Source of the DNA: Chalara sp. BL73
Taxonomy: Eukaryota; Ascomycota; Leotiomycetes; Helotiales
Assembly (NCBI GenBank): GCA_918026815.1
Contig: CAKJVC010000068.1
Location: 2,046,001 to 2,110,000 of the forward strand
Length of the DNA stretch: 64,000 nt
Reading direction: 5' to 3'
A program made the translations under genes and the position numbers. Below are positions 1 through 11,100 of this stretch, piece by piece; position 1 is the first letter of the stretch; every line of letters begins with the position of its first letter. Under the pieces are notes generated by a model. That model was not told the DNA's origin. It did no database searches and saw only the letters and a program-made list of their open reading frames with translations.

Positions 1-243
1 AATGGCCCCGGATCCGTCTTTGAAAATGACGTCAGATCATCCTACAGGCCTTTCTTGCTTGGCCCCAGAGTGTGCTTAGGGAAAGAGGTAGCAATGCAGT
101 CCCTGAGACTTGCGGTGGCGAAGCTTGTGTTTTCTTTTCACTTCGATATCACCGGCCAGAAAGTCCTTGCGTGGGAAAAAGATATCGAGTCATCTTATTT
201 GTGGATTGGGTATCAAGTTATGACAAGACTCAGTCCGGTTTAA
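1..243 (+). CDS. Cytochrome P450, C-terminal end (partial, starts before the window)
   Basis: Frame 1 is open from the first base and ends in TAA at 241-243, giving the last 80 residues of a P450 monooxygenase. The haem-binding loop is clear: FLLGPRVCLGK fits FxxGxRxCxG, with the thiolate cysteine encoded at 73-75. Just upstream, FEND followed by RPF resembles the usual stretch before the haem loop. After it come the L-helix (a Leu/Ala-rich segment) and a terminal beta segment ending RLSPV, as in microsomal fungal P450s. The start, I-helix and ExxR motif lie off the left edge. It sits about 0.9 kb from, and convergent with, the terpene synthase at 1119-3591, so a role as a terpene oxidase is inferred. 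The family is sure; the P450 clan and substrate cannot be read from this fragment. Confidence 0.9.
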   Translation, partial: NGPGSVFENDVRSSYRPFLLGPRVCLGKEVAMQSLRLAVAKLVFSFHFDITGQKVLAWEKDIESSYLWIGYQVMTRLSPV

Positions 244-1118
244 ACATCGTTGATGGCACTTGGGATTGTAGGGATAGAGCTCATCCTAGATTGGAAGTAT
301 GGGGAAAGAATCATCCTATCATAATGTACAGCTTATCACTACCAGTTACTGGATTATTAACTTTCTCTAGAGATTTATCATTGGGTGATTCAGAGACAGG
401 AAGCCTTTTGTGTGCCACTTGAATGCGACTGTGACAATACAAATGACAATATAATAAGTAAGCGCGAACCAGGGTTATTGTTCCCGATTCGTCAATAATT
501 TTGCCTGGGCTACTGGTGGACAATGCTCCAGAAAAGAGGTGTGCCCTATGTATCAACCCCATGAATGATATATTTTATAGCCGCCTAAGCCTTAAGGATA
601 CTGATATTATTTACCTTAGTTTGGTTCCTCCGATCCCGCTTTGGTCTCGTGACAACACTTATAGTTCAATTTGGACACTTCTGTTCTAGCTTTTGTTTCC
701 ACAGTTCAACGTGATCTCACTACTTCGTTATGCGCATTTAAAGCTAGGCTTTTTAATTGTATCCTTTTCTTCGCGCTCTTAAAGAGTGTTAAATATAAAA
801 GTTAAAGTTTTATTAAGTAAATCTACCATTTATAAACTGTTGAACTTGGAAGGTTGATTTGTGTTGACTGTTCTATCCAATATCTGCAACCACTAATGGC
901 GAATCCTGACATCCACTGATGGATCATGCGATGTTGATAAGTAATGTCGTGTATTTGGCATAAGAAATTATAGGACCGTCGTTCCTTATGCTCCAGAGTT
1001 GTTACAGACGCCAGAAATGACTTGTGATAACATCCATTAAATGGAAACAAAGATTCCATTCACTGAACAGTGAAGAAAACCAGACAAGTTCGTTCTATCC
1101 GCATGAAATTTGAAAGCT
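244..1118. other. Intergenic, shared 3' region between two convergent genes
   Basis: This stretch lies between the P450 stop and the terpene synthase stop. Only short open frames with no recognisable motif are present. It becomes A+T-rich from about 700 to 830 and probably holds the 3' UTRs of both genes. No RNA gene or element was recognised. Confidence 0.5.
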
Positions 1119-3591
1119 TTACTGGGGCCTCTCCTTCATAGTCAGTGTGGTCAACAACAAATGCAGCATTGGGTTTTCCATTCCCAAACGCTCCTCCAGA
1201 GATTTTATCTCATTGTGCAGCCCTTCCTCCAAATCCCTCAATATGGTCAAAGTTCCTTCCATACTTCCTGTGGCCTTTATCATGTTAAGAATGTATAACT
1301 TTGTCTCCCGTGGGAGAGAACCTGATCCCCCGTCTATCCCGGTGGGCCGTTGTCTAAAGATGCCTAAAATGCGAGATGCAAGCTCAGGATTGTTTTTCAG
1401 AGAATGAACGATCGGGTAGGAAAATTTTCCCTCATCGAAATCTTCACAGAACCCTTTCTGTTCAGAATACTCTGATGAGTGGATGTTCATGTAGTCATCG
1501 CGGATCTGGAAGAATCGGCCAAATAGTAATGTCAGGCGACTGAAGTTAACGTATTCTTGAGAATTTTCCCCTTGCATTAACTCTGAGAGTAGGCGGAACA
1601 TTACACCCGTTTTGTTGTCCACCATAGTAAGATACTCCCTCTCTGTGGGACAACGAAGATTGAATTTGTAATAGAGATCCCAACTTTGGCCTAAATACAA
1701 ACATTCCAGCTCATTGAGAAGAATATCTGCAGCCTGTGGATTTCTGAGCTTTCGGGCCTCCTGAACGGCACAAACAAACATGAAATTTGCGCTGTTTATT
1801 GATTGCGCCTGACCAAATATCGCATGAGCGGCAGGATTCCCTCTTCTCAAAGGCGAGTTATCTTCTATATCGTCCAGAATCAACGATGCATTATGCAGCT
1901 GGTCGACGATGCCTTTGATGATACGGAGAGCACTGGGAGGTACATGGAGCCATTGGTTCAATGCTTCAATGAGCATTGTTCGGAGCCCTTTAGACGGCAA
2001 GGAGTTGATGTAGTTAATAGGGTCCAAGATTGGAGTGTGGGATGGTTTTTTCCAAAGAAGAGAATCGTTGAAGTTAGAAAGGCTGGAATCTGATACTGAT
2101 GTGTTTGAGGTGTGGGCTAGGGATTCTCCATCATACGAGGACCTTGAACCCGCACGTGAACGGCTTGGGATCGAATCATCCTCTGAGAATTTCCTTTTCT
2201 TCGTCGTTAGATTGGCGGGCTCTCCAACGATTGAATCTATTCCGACTTGGCTGTCTGGAAAGTTTTGCTGCCATGCATTATGGCGAGGGCAGTTCGCACA
2301 CCTATGTTTCCAAAAGTAAGTACCGCCAAATAGCGAGTAATCACGGTAGGATTACTAACCAGTAATGATTTCCAGCTACGATTGCTCCACAGACTTCAAT
2401 ATAACGCCGCAAAGCAGGAGATATTTCGGAATTGGCTTGGTAGAATTCAGACTTCAATCTGAGATAATCTGCCTCATACGAAATGATAAGTCTTTTCACC
2501 TTTTCTCTCGCCTCCTCGACTGTCATTCCCTCCGTCCTCATGAAAAGGTCAATTGAGTTGACTATCTTGGGAGCGCCGGCTCTTTTGGATAAATAGTATT
2601 CTCGATCCCAACTCCAATAATCGTTGGTCAGAACCAAAGCACTTTCGGCAGGAATGAATATGGGTCGGACAAGCTGCAATTCTTTTTTTGTCAAAGAAAT
2701 CGCCATTCCAAATTGACACATTAGCCAGAATGGCCTAAGGGGCATTAGTTCAACATCATTAGAAGGACATCATTAGAAGGACATCATTAGAAGGACATCA
2801 TTAGAGATAACTTACTCCATTCCACCATTTAAGTTCCTAAAAACGAGATAATCTCCAATAGTTGTCACGGTGTGGATATCAGGGTGCTCCTAAGACAAAG
2901 CCAGATTGTCAAAATTTCTCACAACAAAAGATCGGCCAGTTTAATTTTATGAGCCCACTTATTGCGAGTTTATTACTCTGCAATATTTGAATTAAAAGAG
3001 ATAGATATTCTACTTACCATCACGTCGAGCCACTTTGTCCGATATGACTCGAGCATCTGCATGCCAAGATTATGGTCGTGATTGATGCAATCTAAAAGGC
3101 ATTGTGACACCATCTTCTTCAATTTGGCTGACTTTGAATAGTCCGTGACATCTTCGGCTTCGTTGATATCTAGGGCTCGGCTGAGTTCCCCATGCGCCTG
3201 TACTGCGGTTGCAGAGTCCATCTCCTCGCAGGCATCTATTAGGAAGTCAGATTATGTGTGTATTGTAAGCGCTGTTGTAAGAGTAAAGGGTCTAAATACC
3301 ATCATGAATATTTCCCAAGTTCGCAAGGTATGTTATTACTTGCAGACGGTCAGGTAGTGACTCAGGGAAAATAAATGAGCACCAATTGCCGACTGAGCAG
3401 AGTGCAGAGCCGGATTTCTTGTCCCATCCATCTCCGATTACCTCTCCCCAGTCTTTGATTGACTTGAGCGTTGCTTCGTTAGCAATATCATCACAAGAGT
3501 GGATTCGAATTGGAAGAGTTGTAAAACACAATCCCGTCTCTCTGGTGGCATCTCCGTCGACAGGAACAGAATACTTCCAAATATCAGTCAT
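1119..3591 (-). CDS. Chimeric prenyltransferase-terpene cyclase (fusicoccadiene/ophiobolin F synthase-like)
   Basis: Five exons (3591-3300, 3235-3018, 2889-2816, 2734-2360, 2301-1119) join in frame to about 713 residues, normal for fungal bifunctional terpene synthases. Residues 1 to about 320 are a class I cyclase: the aspartate-rich motif DDACEE (residues 97-102) and the NSE motif NDYWSWDRE (232-240) bind Mg2+ and diphosphate. The domain ends near NHYWCANCPRHN. A Ser-rich linker (about 330-410) leads to a C-terminal all-trans prenyltransferase with DDIED (463-467) and DDYMN (588-592). Such enzymes make GGPP or GFPP from IPP and DMAPP and cyclise it to a di- or sesterterpene. Intron 1 falls inside the DDxxE codons, so the motif appears only after splicing. 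Both active sites look intact. Chain length and product cannot be predicted by eye. Neighbouring P450, oxidoreductase and transporter suggest a cluster. Confidence 0.93.
2753..2806. repeat. 14-bp tandem repeat, about 3.9 copies, in an intron
   Basis: The unit ACATCATTAGAAGG starts at 2753, 2767, 2781 and 2795, the last copy being incomplete. It lies wholly within the third intron of the terpene synthase (2815-2735), so changes in copy number would not shift the reading frame. Confidence 0.9.
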
Positions 3592-5778
3592 CTTAAAGCC
3601 TAGCTATTCAATAGTGAAGTTTGGAAGAATATATAAAAGATTTCTGATGGAAATAGTTAAAAGATTTATTTTAAACCCGATTTATCTGAGCAAACAGGAA
3701 AAGAACAATTAATCATCCTTGGATAACGACATAGCTTTATCCGCGGATCTTAATTGTGAGTTTAGATAGTTTTCTAACAGCCATGTATTCTGCTAAGCCA
3801 CTAACTCATCTTAATATCATTACAAGTAAATGTTATTAGACCGGGTCTATGCCTAAAGCAAAGAAGCAACAATAATGATGGCATTTCTTAAATAAGGTTT
3901 GGGTTGTTGATTGCTTTGTTACAACCCTGGGTGCTTTTACGCTAACGCAGTATGCTTGTTGAACTTGTGTTGTAGAAACATGAAGGAAATGGTCGCATTG
4001 GAAGACACGTAATAAGCCTCTTTGGGAAGATCTCCATGGATGATATCGAAGAAAAGTCGGAAAAAGGTCAAGGCATATAGCCTTCCGTACTTTAAGGTAC
4101 CCTTCATCTAATCATAGCTTGCAGACTTGGTACATGCAATCTCTGGTCCCATGCCATCCTTGCCATTGTCCTGTGGTCGCATTATCCTACATTCTAAAGT
4201 CTCTACAGTACAGCTTTGTAACCCTCCAACGGTAGCTGAACTGTATTTGAGTTTCATGCTTCCAAGATCGAATCAAAAAGGTCTCCCAGGGTAGGTCATG
4301 ACTAGCCCCCTATATTCTCCAAGGTCTTACTCCTCACTGGCACTTTCGGATTGGGATTCGTCATGTCCATACTCCATCACAAGTCACCCTCTCGCTATAT
4401 TCCTTACCAGAACTCAACTTTGCACTCGAACTTGGATAAAACTCTATTTCTGTGTAAAACTTCTCATGAAGCTGCATACGGGAGAATTCAGGTCAGTCCT
4501 GCTCCGATATTGCCGGAGAGTGATACATCGTGCTATCCCCTCCATTGCCAGAACTCGATTCTGCCACTAATTATAAGCTTTTAAAGGAGACTTTACCAAT
4601 TTAATTTTACAGCAGGAAAGGAGCTTGTACAACAACAGGCAAGGATCTCTTCTACAAAGCCTTTGTGCACTTTATTTAACTATATTCAGTTCTTTAGGCA
4701 AAGGCAATTTACCTTAATAATATCCTTAGCTTACAATTTAGTATTCAATTTGGATACACAGGTTGACTGAGCAAGATGGCTTGCTGGCCCACCTACCATA
4801 CTTCACTGCTGTACGTACCTTTGTGCTTTCAACATCGCCCATCACATAAATGTCGGTTACCCCCACTTACAAAAAGCTCAAGATCTTATAACCTATCCCG
4901 GCCTACCTATCAACTGGTGGAAAAGCCTCGGTTTAGTTCGAGGTACTTCGTTAAAACAAGGGAGAGGCGGGCCCGGACCAGTATTACGAATTCAGGCTGG
5001 CACCGCCATGTGGATCCCGATTCAGAATGTCCGGGAAGGCGGATGCCTCCTAAAAATTAGCCAAGCCCCGGGACCGCTAGAAGTAGAATTTTACACTTGT
5101 TAATGAAGTAAACTTCAAGCGTTTACAACAAAATTAGTATTAAAAGCTTATATACGATATTTGAATGCCTTTGAGTAAAATTTACATAACTTGTAGTATC
5201 AACAATATTAAACAATAATAAATGCTCAAAGTAATTTTACAAAATACTACAAAACATCACAAATCACTATTTTTTACATTTGTATTACAAAGCAGTAAAT
5301 TTGTACAGCCTCCCATTCGTTAGCCAAGAACCCACCCATGTTGGGGATTCCTTTGCCGTATTCACTTTGCCCTAGTTTGCCCCCTTACTCAGGGGAGAGG
5401 ATAGTATGGGCCAGGGGATGTAAAGCTAAACAATATCTTTACCGGTTCCTCTTGAGTTATTTACCCTTGATAAATTCAATGTCAAGGCCAAAGCTTTTTA
5501 AGTTTGGAGGTGATAGAAGCCTATTTCAACCTTGTTGGCCCTTTAAATCTGTGCTTTTTACCAATCTCGCTGATATATAAAGTTTAAATAGAAGGAATTT
5601 AAGGAAAGTCCCGCTTTATCTCTATAAGCTAATTACTATCACGTGAAGCACTGAAAGTGGGTTTTGGAATGGGATTTTTCAAACGTTCAAAGCAAAGAAA
5701 AGTGTTGATCTTAATTGTTTGGTTCAATTTTCACAGTAATTGTTAGATGTTTATTCATGCCACTTACAGAGGTATCCC
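3592..5778. other. Intergenic, A+T-rich, divergent promoter region
   Basis: This separates the divergently transcribed terpene synthase (-) and AsaB-like gene (+), so it should hold both promoters. Open frames are short and motif-free. 5100-5300 is especially A+T-rich with many ACAAAA-type runs. No gene remnant was recognised. Confidence 0.45.
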
Positions 5779-7047
5779 ATGGCTATGCATACTGTCCCTG
5801 CTACTGTTCAATATCTAAAATGGCAAACGCTATACAAGACTGAACGACCTTTTATTCGATTGTACAGCCTCCCTCCAGGAGTCAAGGACAGTCGGGTGAC
5901 CAACTTGGTTTTTGAGAACAAGCCCATTGTACTTCACGATATCCGCAAGCAAGAACGCTGCCCAACCCTAGACAGTCATGGATTCATGATTGCAGATTCC
6001 CCTAGTCAACTTCGAGATTTCAAAAGTCAGGAATTTGTAGATGAAAACTATCTACCAGAGTGCGAGAATTTATTGAAGGCAGTTGTTCATGATGCTGATC
6101 AAGTATACTGCTTTGACTGGAGGGTAAAGGCTTTCTCTTACTTTCAATCCAGTTGAATGTCTAACCAGTGAAAGGTTCGGGATTCTACAGCAAATAACAA
6201 AGATGCCACAAAATCTGCGGATTCACAGAAGACAACAGCATCGGTCTCGGAAAAGATGAAATCCGAAGACATCAAAAAGGCCAAAGCCTACGACCCAAAT
6301 GATCGCACAGCTATGCTCACCCCTGCCTTGTTAGTTCATGTCGGTCTGTCTGATATACTGTAATGGATCTTCTTCATACACTGATTTCCTCAAGACTATG
6401 GCCTCTCCTCTGTTCTATCTCGGATAAAACTTCACTTTAAAGATGAAGAAGACCTTTTTCTTCGTGGGAGATTTCGCGTGATAAAGTATATCATTCCATT
6501 GATAGAAGCCACTGGACTCTGTTTCGTTGATCTCGGAGGAAAGATTACTGACTGCGAATAAGTATTTGGCGGCCTCTTTGCAATGATGTGGAAGAGTAAG
6601 TTAGAGAAGATCAATAACGTTCAGCTGTTTATTCGGGTTTCTTGGTGATTTACAAAATGCTAGGCTAAAAATTTATAGCTGGCCCTTGGCGGTTTGCGAT
6701 GGCTCGACTGTACCAGAAAGCGACGTAATCGAAGCTGACCATATCAGAGAAACATTCTCTGAGGTCTCCTGTTATTGTCTACCCCAGGACTCCAACCGGT
6801 GGTATTACCAAAGTCGACAGCGTCCAGAAGAAGCTTTGCTGGTCAAGATCTATGATTCAGACAATCAGGTGAGCGCAAGATGTAAGATAAAGTCATTTCA
6901 TTGTATTTTAGTAGGCATTGCTCATAGACTCTAGACTGCCCGCATACCTCTGTCAAGCTACCTGACATACCCCCCGGAACTCCTTCGAGAAAAAGCATTG
7001 AGGTAAGGGCATTGGTTTTGACGTATCCAAAAGGCACTGGGATATGA
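5779..7047 (+). pseudogene. AsaB/CmcJ-like (GA4-desaturase family) oxidoreductase, probably decayed in the middle
   Basis: Segments along this stretch match the fungal hydroxylase/desaturase AsaB family (related to CmcJ and GA4 desaturase), often found in biosynthetic clusters. Exon 5779-6123 starts MAMHTVPATVQYLK and ends CFDWR. Exon 6175-6343 runs VRDSTANN to LLVHV. A further exon from 6395 gives VDYGLSSVLSRIKLHF and LFLRGRFRVI. A segment from 6680 gives WPLAVCDGSTVPESD and WYYQSRQRPEEALLVKIYDSD. The last exon, 6935-7047, gives CPHTSVKLPDIPPGTP. Most joins use plausible introns. Between about 6500 and 6680, however, I find no in-phase GT-AG junction; the frame meets a TAA near 6557, and the usual WRP motif reads IIP. 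A non-canonical or mis-traced intron is the alternative. If intact it would oxidise the terpene product. Confidence 0.6.
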
Positions 7048-8146
7048 CTAACCATAGTTCGCTATCTGTTGACCCGGGCGATGCTATGCAAGTAGAATGG
7101 ATGAATTCTAGTTAGAGCTGAATTTTAGAGCAATTCCCAATTGATCATTATAGTTTCAGAGATAACCAACTTCACTAAGTCTTCGTTTTACATTACATAG
7201 TGCCCACTCAGCGAGACAGATGCCAGCCATTCACGTCATTGACTCTACCTATCTTCGAACGTCCTCAATTCAGGAAAGAAAGGCAATAAACGGGTATAAT
7301 GCCAAACCGGCAAATATCCCAGCTACCAACAAGTGCTATCCTCCTAAATAAACTTTAAAGGAAGTCAGAGAGCCGAAAGCAACCTTTGGAATGGCCTGAC
7401 CTCCCTTGCAAAGTCTTTGGGAGGTCAATTTTTCTCTTTTGCATAGGCTAGATACAATGGGGCAACAGAATCAAAACCCTAATCAATAAACCAAAAGAAT
7501 GTGAGTGGTAAGTCCCCTAGTAAGAAAAGCTTGGCCGTACCCATTTGACCCATCCTTTAAGGTTATTTAGGGGAAGGATAGTACAGGAACACCTGACCTT
7601 GTGTAAACTTTATTGAATGAACTAATTTTGCCTGTATACTTTCCTACAGGGCCAAAATATTAGTAGTGGAGAAGCCTTTATCAAGGGTCAATTATCCTAG
7701 ACTCACCAATAGGTGTACAGCATTTGCTCTCGCCAGAGAACCCCACTGCCAATAATTTGGCCCTGTACCAAAGTAAGTGAAAATACCTTTTAAATAATAA
7801 TATTAACAATAACAATACTAATAATTAAGGTAGCCTAGTATTACTTTACCATTTACTTGGCTTTTACAACAGGATTTGGCTAAAAAAGCATTTTGACGAG
7901 TTGCTCCACTTTAATCTTTACAAGATACAATAGGCGGTCTTGTTTGCTTGGCCCATAAAGTTTGCATGTACTGTTGCTGCTGATGGCAGTAAGGAGAACA
8001 TGGCCGCTTTACCTGAGTTATGTAACTGAAGTAATACATAAACACGTGCTGCTAGTAACACCTTTTCGGTATCAAGCTCGTCCCCCAGTTTGAGGTTTGA
8101 AATGCAATAGACTACAAATTTCTGTTTGTACCACGGTCAAGTCGAA
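7048..8146. other. Intergenic, A+T-rich, holds a MITE-like element
   Basis: This separates the AsaB-like gene from the ABC transporter. It contains the TA-flanked inverted-repeat element at 7647-7765, listed separately, and an A+T-rich run near 7790-7850. The transporter promoter should lie in the last few hundred bases. An extra 5' exon of the transporter could be hidden here, but I could not place one. Confidence 0.45.
7647..7765. mobile_element. MITE-like element, 119 bp, TA target-site duplication
   Basis: The ends are near-perfect inverted repeats. The left end begins CAGGGCCAAAATATT, and the right end on the opposite strand begins CAGGGCCAAATTATT, one mismatch in 15. Both ends are flanked by TA (7645-7646 and 7766-7767), the target duplication of Tc1/mariner elements. 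The interior has no coding capacity. This fits a non-autonomous Tc1/mariner MITE, but a chance stem-loop cannot be excluded from one copy. Confidence 0.6.
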
Positions 8147-11100
8147 ATGTTGGCCATCATAGATATTATAGGTTCCATCTCCCTCTTTATTGTCTCAACT
8201 ACTCTTTTTTACGTTCTGCGTACTTCCACAACCCGTTCATCATCTCAGAACTGGAAGTTCTCAGATCATGAGACCTCTAGGGCCGAGGGTTTACTTTACC
8301 AAGATGCGGATGGTACTGCCACAGGACAGTCGGCGGAATCTGTCTCCAATGGCCTCCAAATATTCCTTATTGCAATGGGTGCGGTAACTGGACTCTGTGT
8401 TTCAGGATTCTGGGGACTGGAGGATCTCTTTGGGATAACCCAGCAAGATTCTGTGGTCAACTTCACAGTAGTCAAATTGATTCTGGTCACTAGTTGGGTG
8501 AGATATCGCTGGGAGGCACTGAAACCATAGGTACAAGCTGATGCAACACAGGCATTGATTTTGATAGAAGTAGTGTTAATGATTCGGGCTCGCTGTACAG
8601 TAAGACGCTTTGAAATTGGAGTGGCTGTGGCCATTTCATGCTGCTCAATGGCTATTTCCATTGCATTCGTTCTAATACGGCTACGAACGAGCATTCAGAT
8701 GCAAAGCAAAGACTTTAGCTTCCTAACTGGTCAATTATTTGTCAGTATTAAGACAGTTTGCATATCTTTAAGCTTGACGAGGCGTCCGGAAGTCTATTAC
8801 AAAGGTCGTATTGTAGATTCACAATATACCACATCTATGGGCAAGCGGTATGGCACTCATAGTCCTAGATGAATTCTGCTGATTCTGTTAAGTTATACTT
8901 TTTCCTGGATTTCACGGGTATTGGAAGTGGCGCAAGTAGCAAATTCAATAGAAATGTCCGATTTGCCTGAGATGGACAATCGTACGAGGGCACATACCCT
9001 TCTGAATAACTTCAAAAGTACCTCAAAAAAGCTGCGCGACCACGAGGTATCACTCTGGCGTCTTATTTATCAGGATCATAGACAAGTCTTCATTCGCGAG
9101 TGGAGTTTTGCTTTTTTTGAGTCATTTGCCATGATTATTCCTCAAGTTTGTGTGTATAAGATCCTCACGATCTTAGAACTTGGAACCCATTCATCTAAAG
9201 GAGCAAATGAAGTTTGGATATGGATTTGTGCTCTCGGGATGTTTAAACTTTTCCATTTATTCTTGGAAACCTGGTAGGTGAACTTGCTAATGGCCAACTA
9301 ATACTTCTTGCCGTTATGACTGACACGGAAAAATTAGGCTTGAGTGGATCAAATTTGGTTTGCTAGCAACTCCTGTTCGATCACAGCTGACCGCACTCAT
9401 TTTTGAAAAGTCAATGAGCATGAAAGATGTCAAAACCGTTGGTCAAGATCAGGTGAAGACCAAGTCTTTGGTCGAAGCCAAGTTGGATCTGGACGAAGAC
9501 GACAAGTACTTGTGTTCTGATTCTGACAAAGGTGATGAAGAAAATATTTCCTTGCTAGAAATTCAAGCAAAGCCCAAAGAACACCAGGCTCCTAGCAAGC
9601 CTTCAACCTCCAATTTAAACTTGATCGGGGTTGACGTCCAAAGAGTGTCGATGTTTTGTGGAGAAAACGCTCTGCTATTGGGCAGTGCGGTCAAGTTGGT
9701 ACTTGGAGTTTGGTTTTTGGTATATCTTATTGGTTGGATAAGGTAAGGTCCAGAAATTGATTCGTTATTCGAAGCTAAAGAATTGCTAGCACTCTCGCTG
9801 GACTGGCAGTGCCTCTGGTCATGCAGCCAATCAGTATATTTGTTTCAAAAAATTACGGCAACTCTCAACTAGCTGTGATGGCAGCACGCGACGACAAAAC
9901 TCACATCATCACAGAAGTGCTTCATGGTATTAGACAGATCAAGTTCTCGGCACTTGAAGATAAGTGGCAAGCTTTAATCATGGAGTCCAGAGCCACAGAG
10001 CTAAAGGCACAGTCTCGAGTGTATTCCTGGACGATTCTGCTACTGATGACTTGGTTATCTATGCCGATCCTGCTGGGTGCAGTTGGGCTTAGCCTCTACG
10101 TATGGATAAGCAAAACAATGCTTGCATCTGTGGCTTTTACAGCGCTTTCTGTTTTTTCAACTCTAGAATTCACATTGAGTGCTGTTCCTATCAACATTGC
10201 AAAGCTCCTAGATGCACGAATCAGCTGCATTAGGATACAGCAGCATTTGGCTCTTCCCGATAAGGAAATCAGCAGAGGCACCGACGAGTCGGTCAGCTTC
10301 TATAGTGCAAAACTGCAGTGGCCTTGTTACAACAAGAATGAAGCGGGCTTTTCTCTCAGCGGAGTGAGTCTTCGGTTCCCTCCCCAAAAACTAAGGTATG
10401 TGAGCATCTCGGTTTATTTTGCTTCAGATACTAACTTTCTCCAGTCTCATCCACGGGAAAACGGGAGTAGGTAAGAGTTTGATATTGGCCAGCATTATAG
10501 GAGAGGCGGACATTGTTGAAGGCCATGTCGAATCACCAAAGCTCCCCTCAAGCATTGATACTAGATTCTACCCTGTAACTGCAGAAAATTGGATCATTCC
10601 AACAAGTATTGCTTATGTGGCACAAATACCTGTAAGTGTCATTTGACATTTGCATATTCTGTCATTCAGAACCTTTGGTCACCCATTTCAACTTCACAGC
10701 TCTTATTTAATGAGAAATAATACTGACGGAGTGGAAACCAGTGGATCGAAAATGGCACGATTAAGTCCAACATCTTGTTTACACTCCCCTTCGATCCTGT
10801 TCGTTATGCTGCGGTCCTATATGCTTCAGCACTTTCACCCGATCTAAAAATATTGTGTGATGGTGATGCGACTGAAGTCGGTGCTCTTGGTGTCAATTTA
10901 AGTGGAGGACAGAGACAACGTGTAACGTTCGCTCGCGCCCTTTACTCCCGGGCAGGCATCTTGGTACTTGATGACATATTTAATGCCGTCGATGTTCATG
11001 TTGGACGGCACATGCTCGAGTATGGGCTCAAAGGGGCTATGGGTATGGGACGCTCTATCATTATTGCCACTCATCATGTCGACCTCGTGCTTCCACTAGC

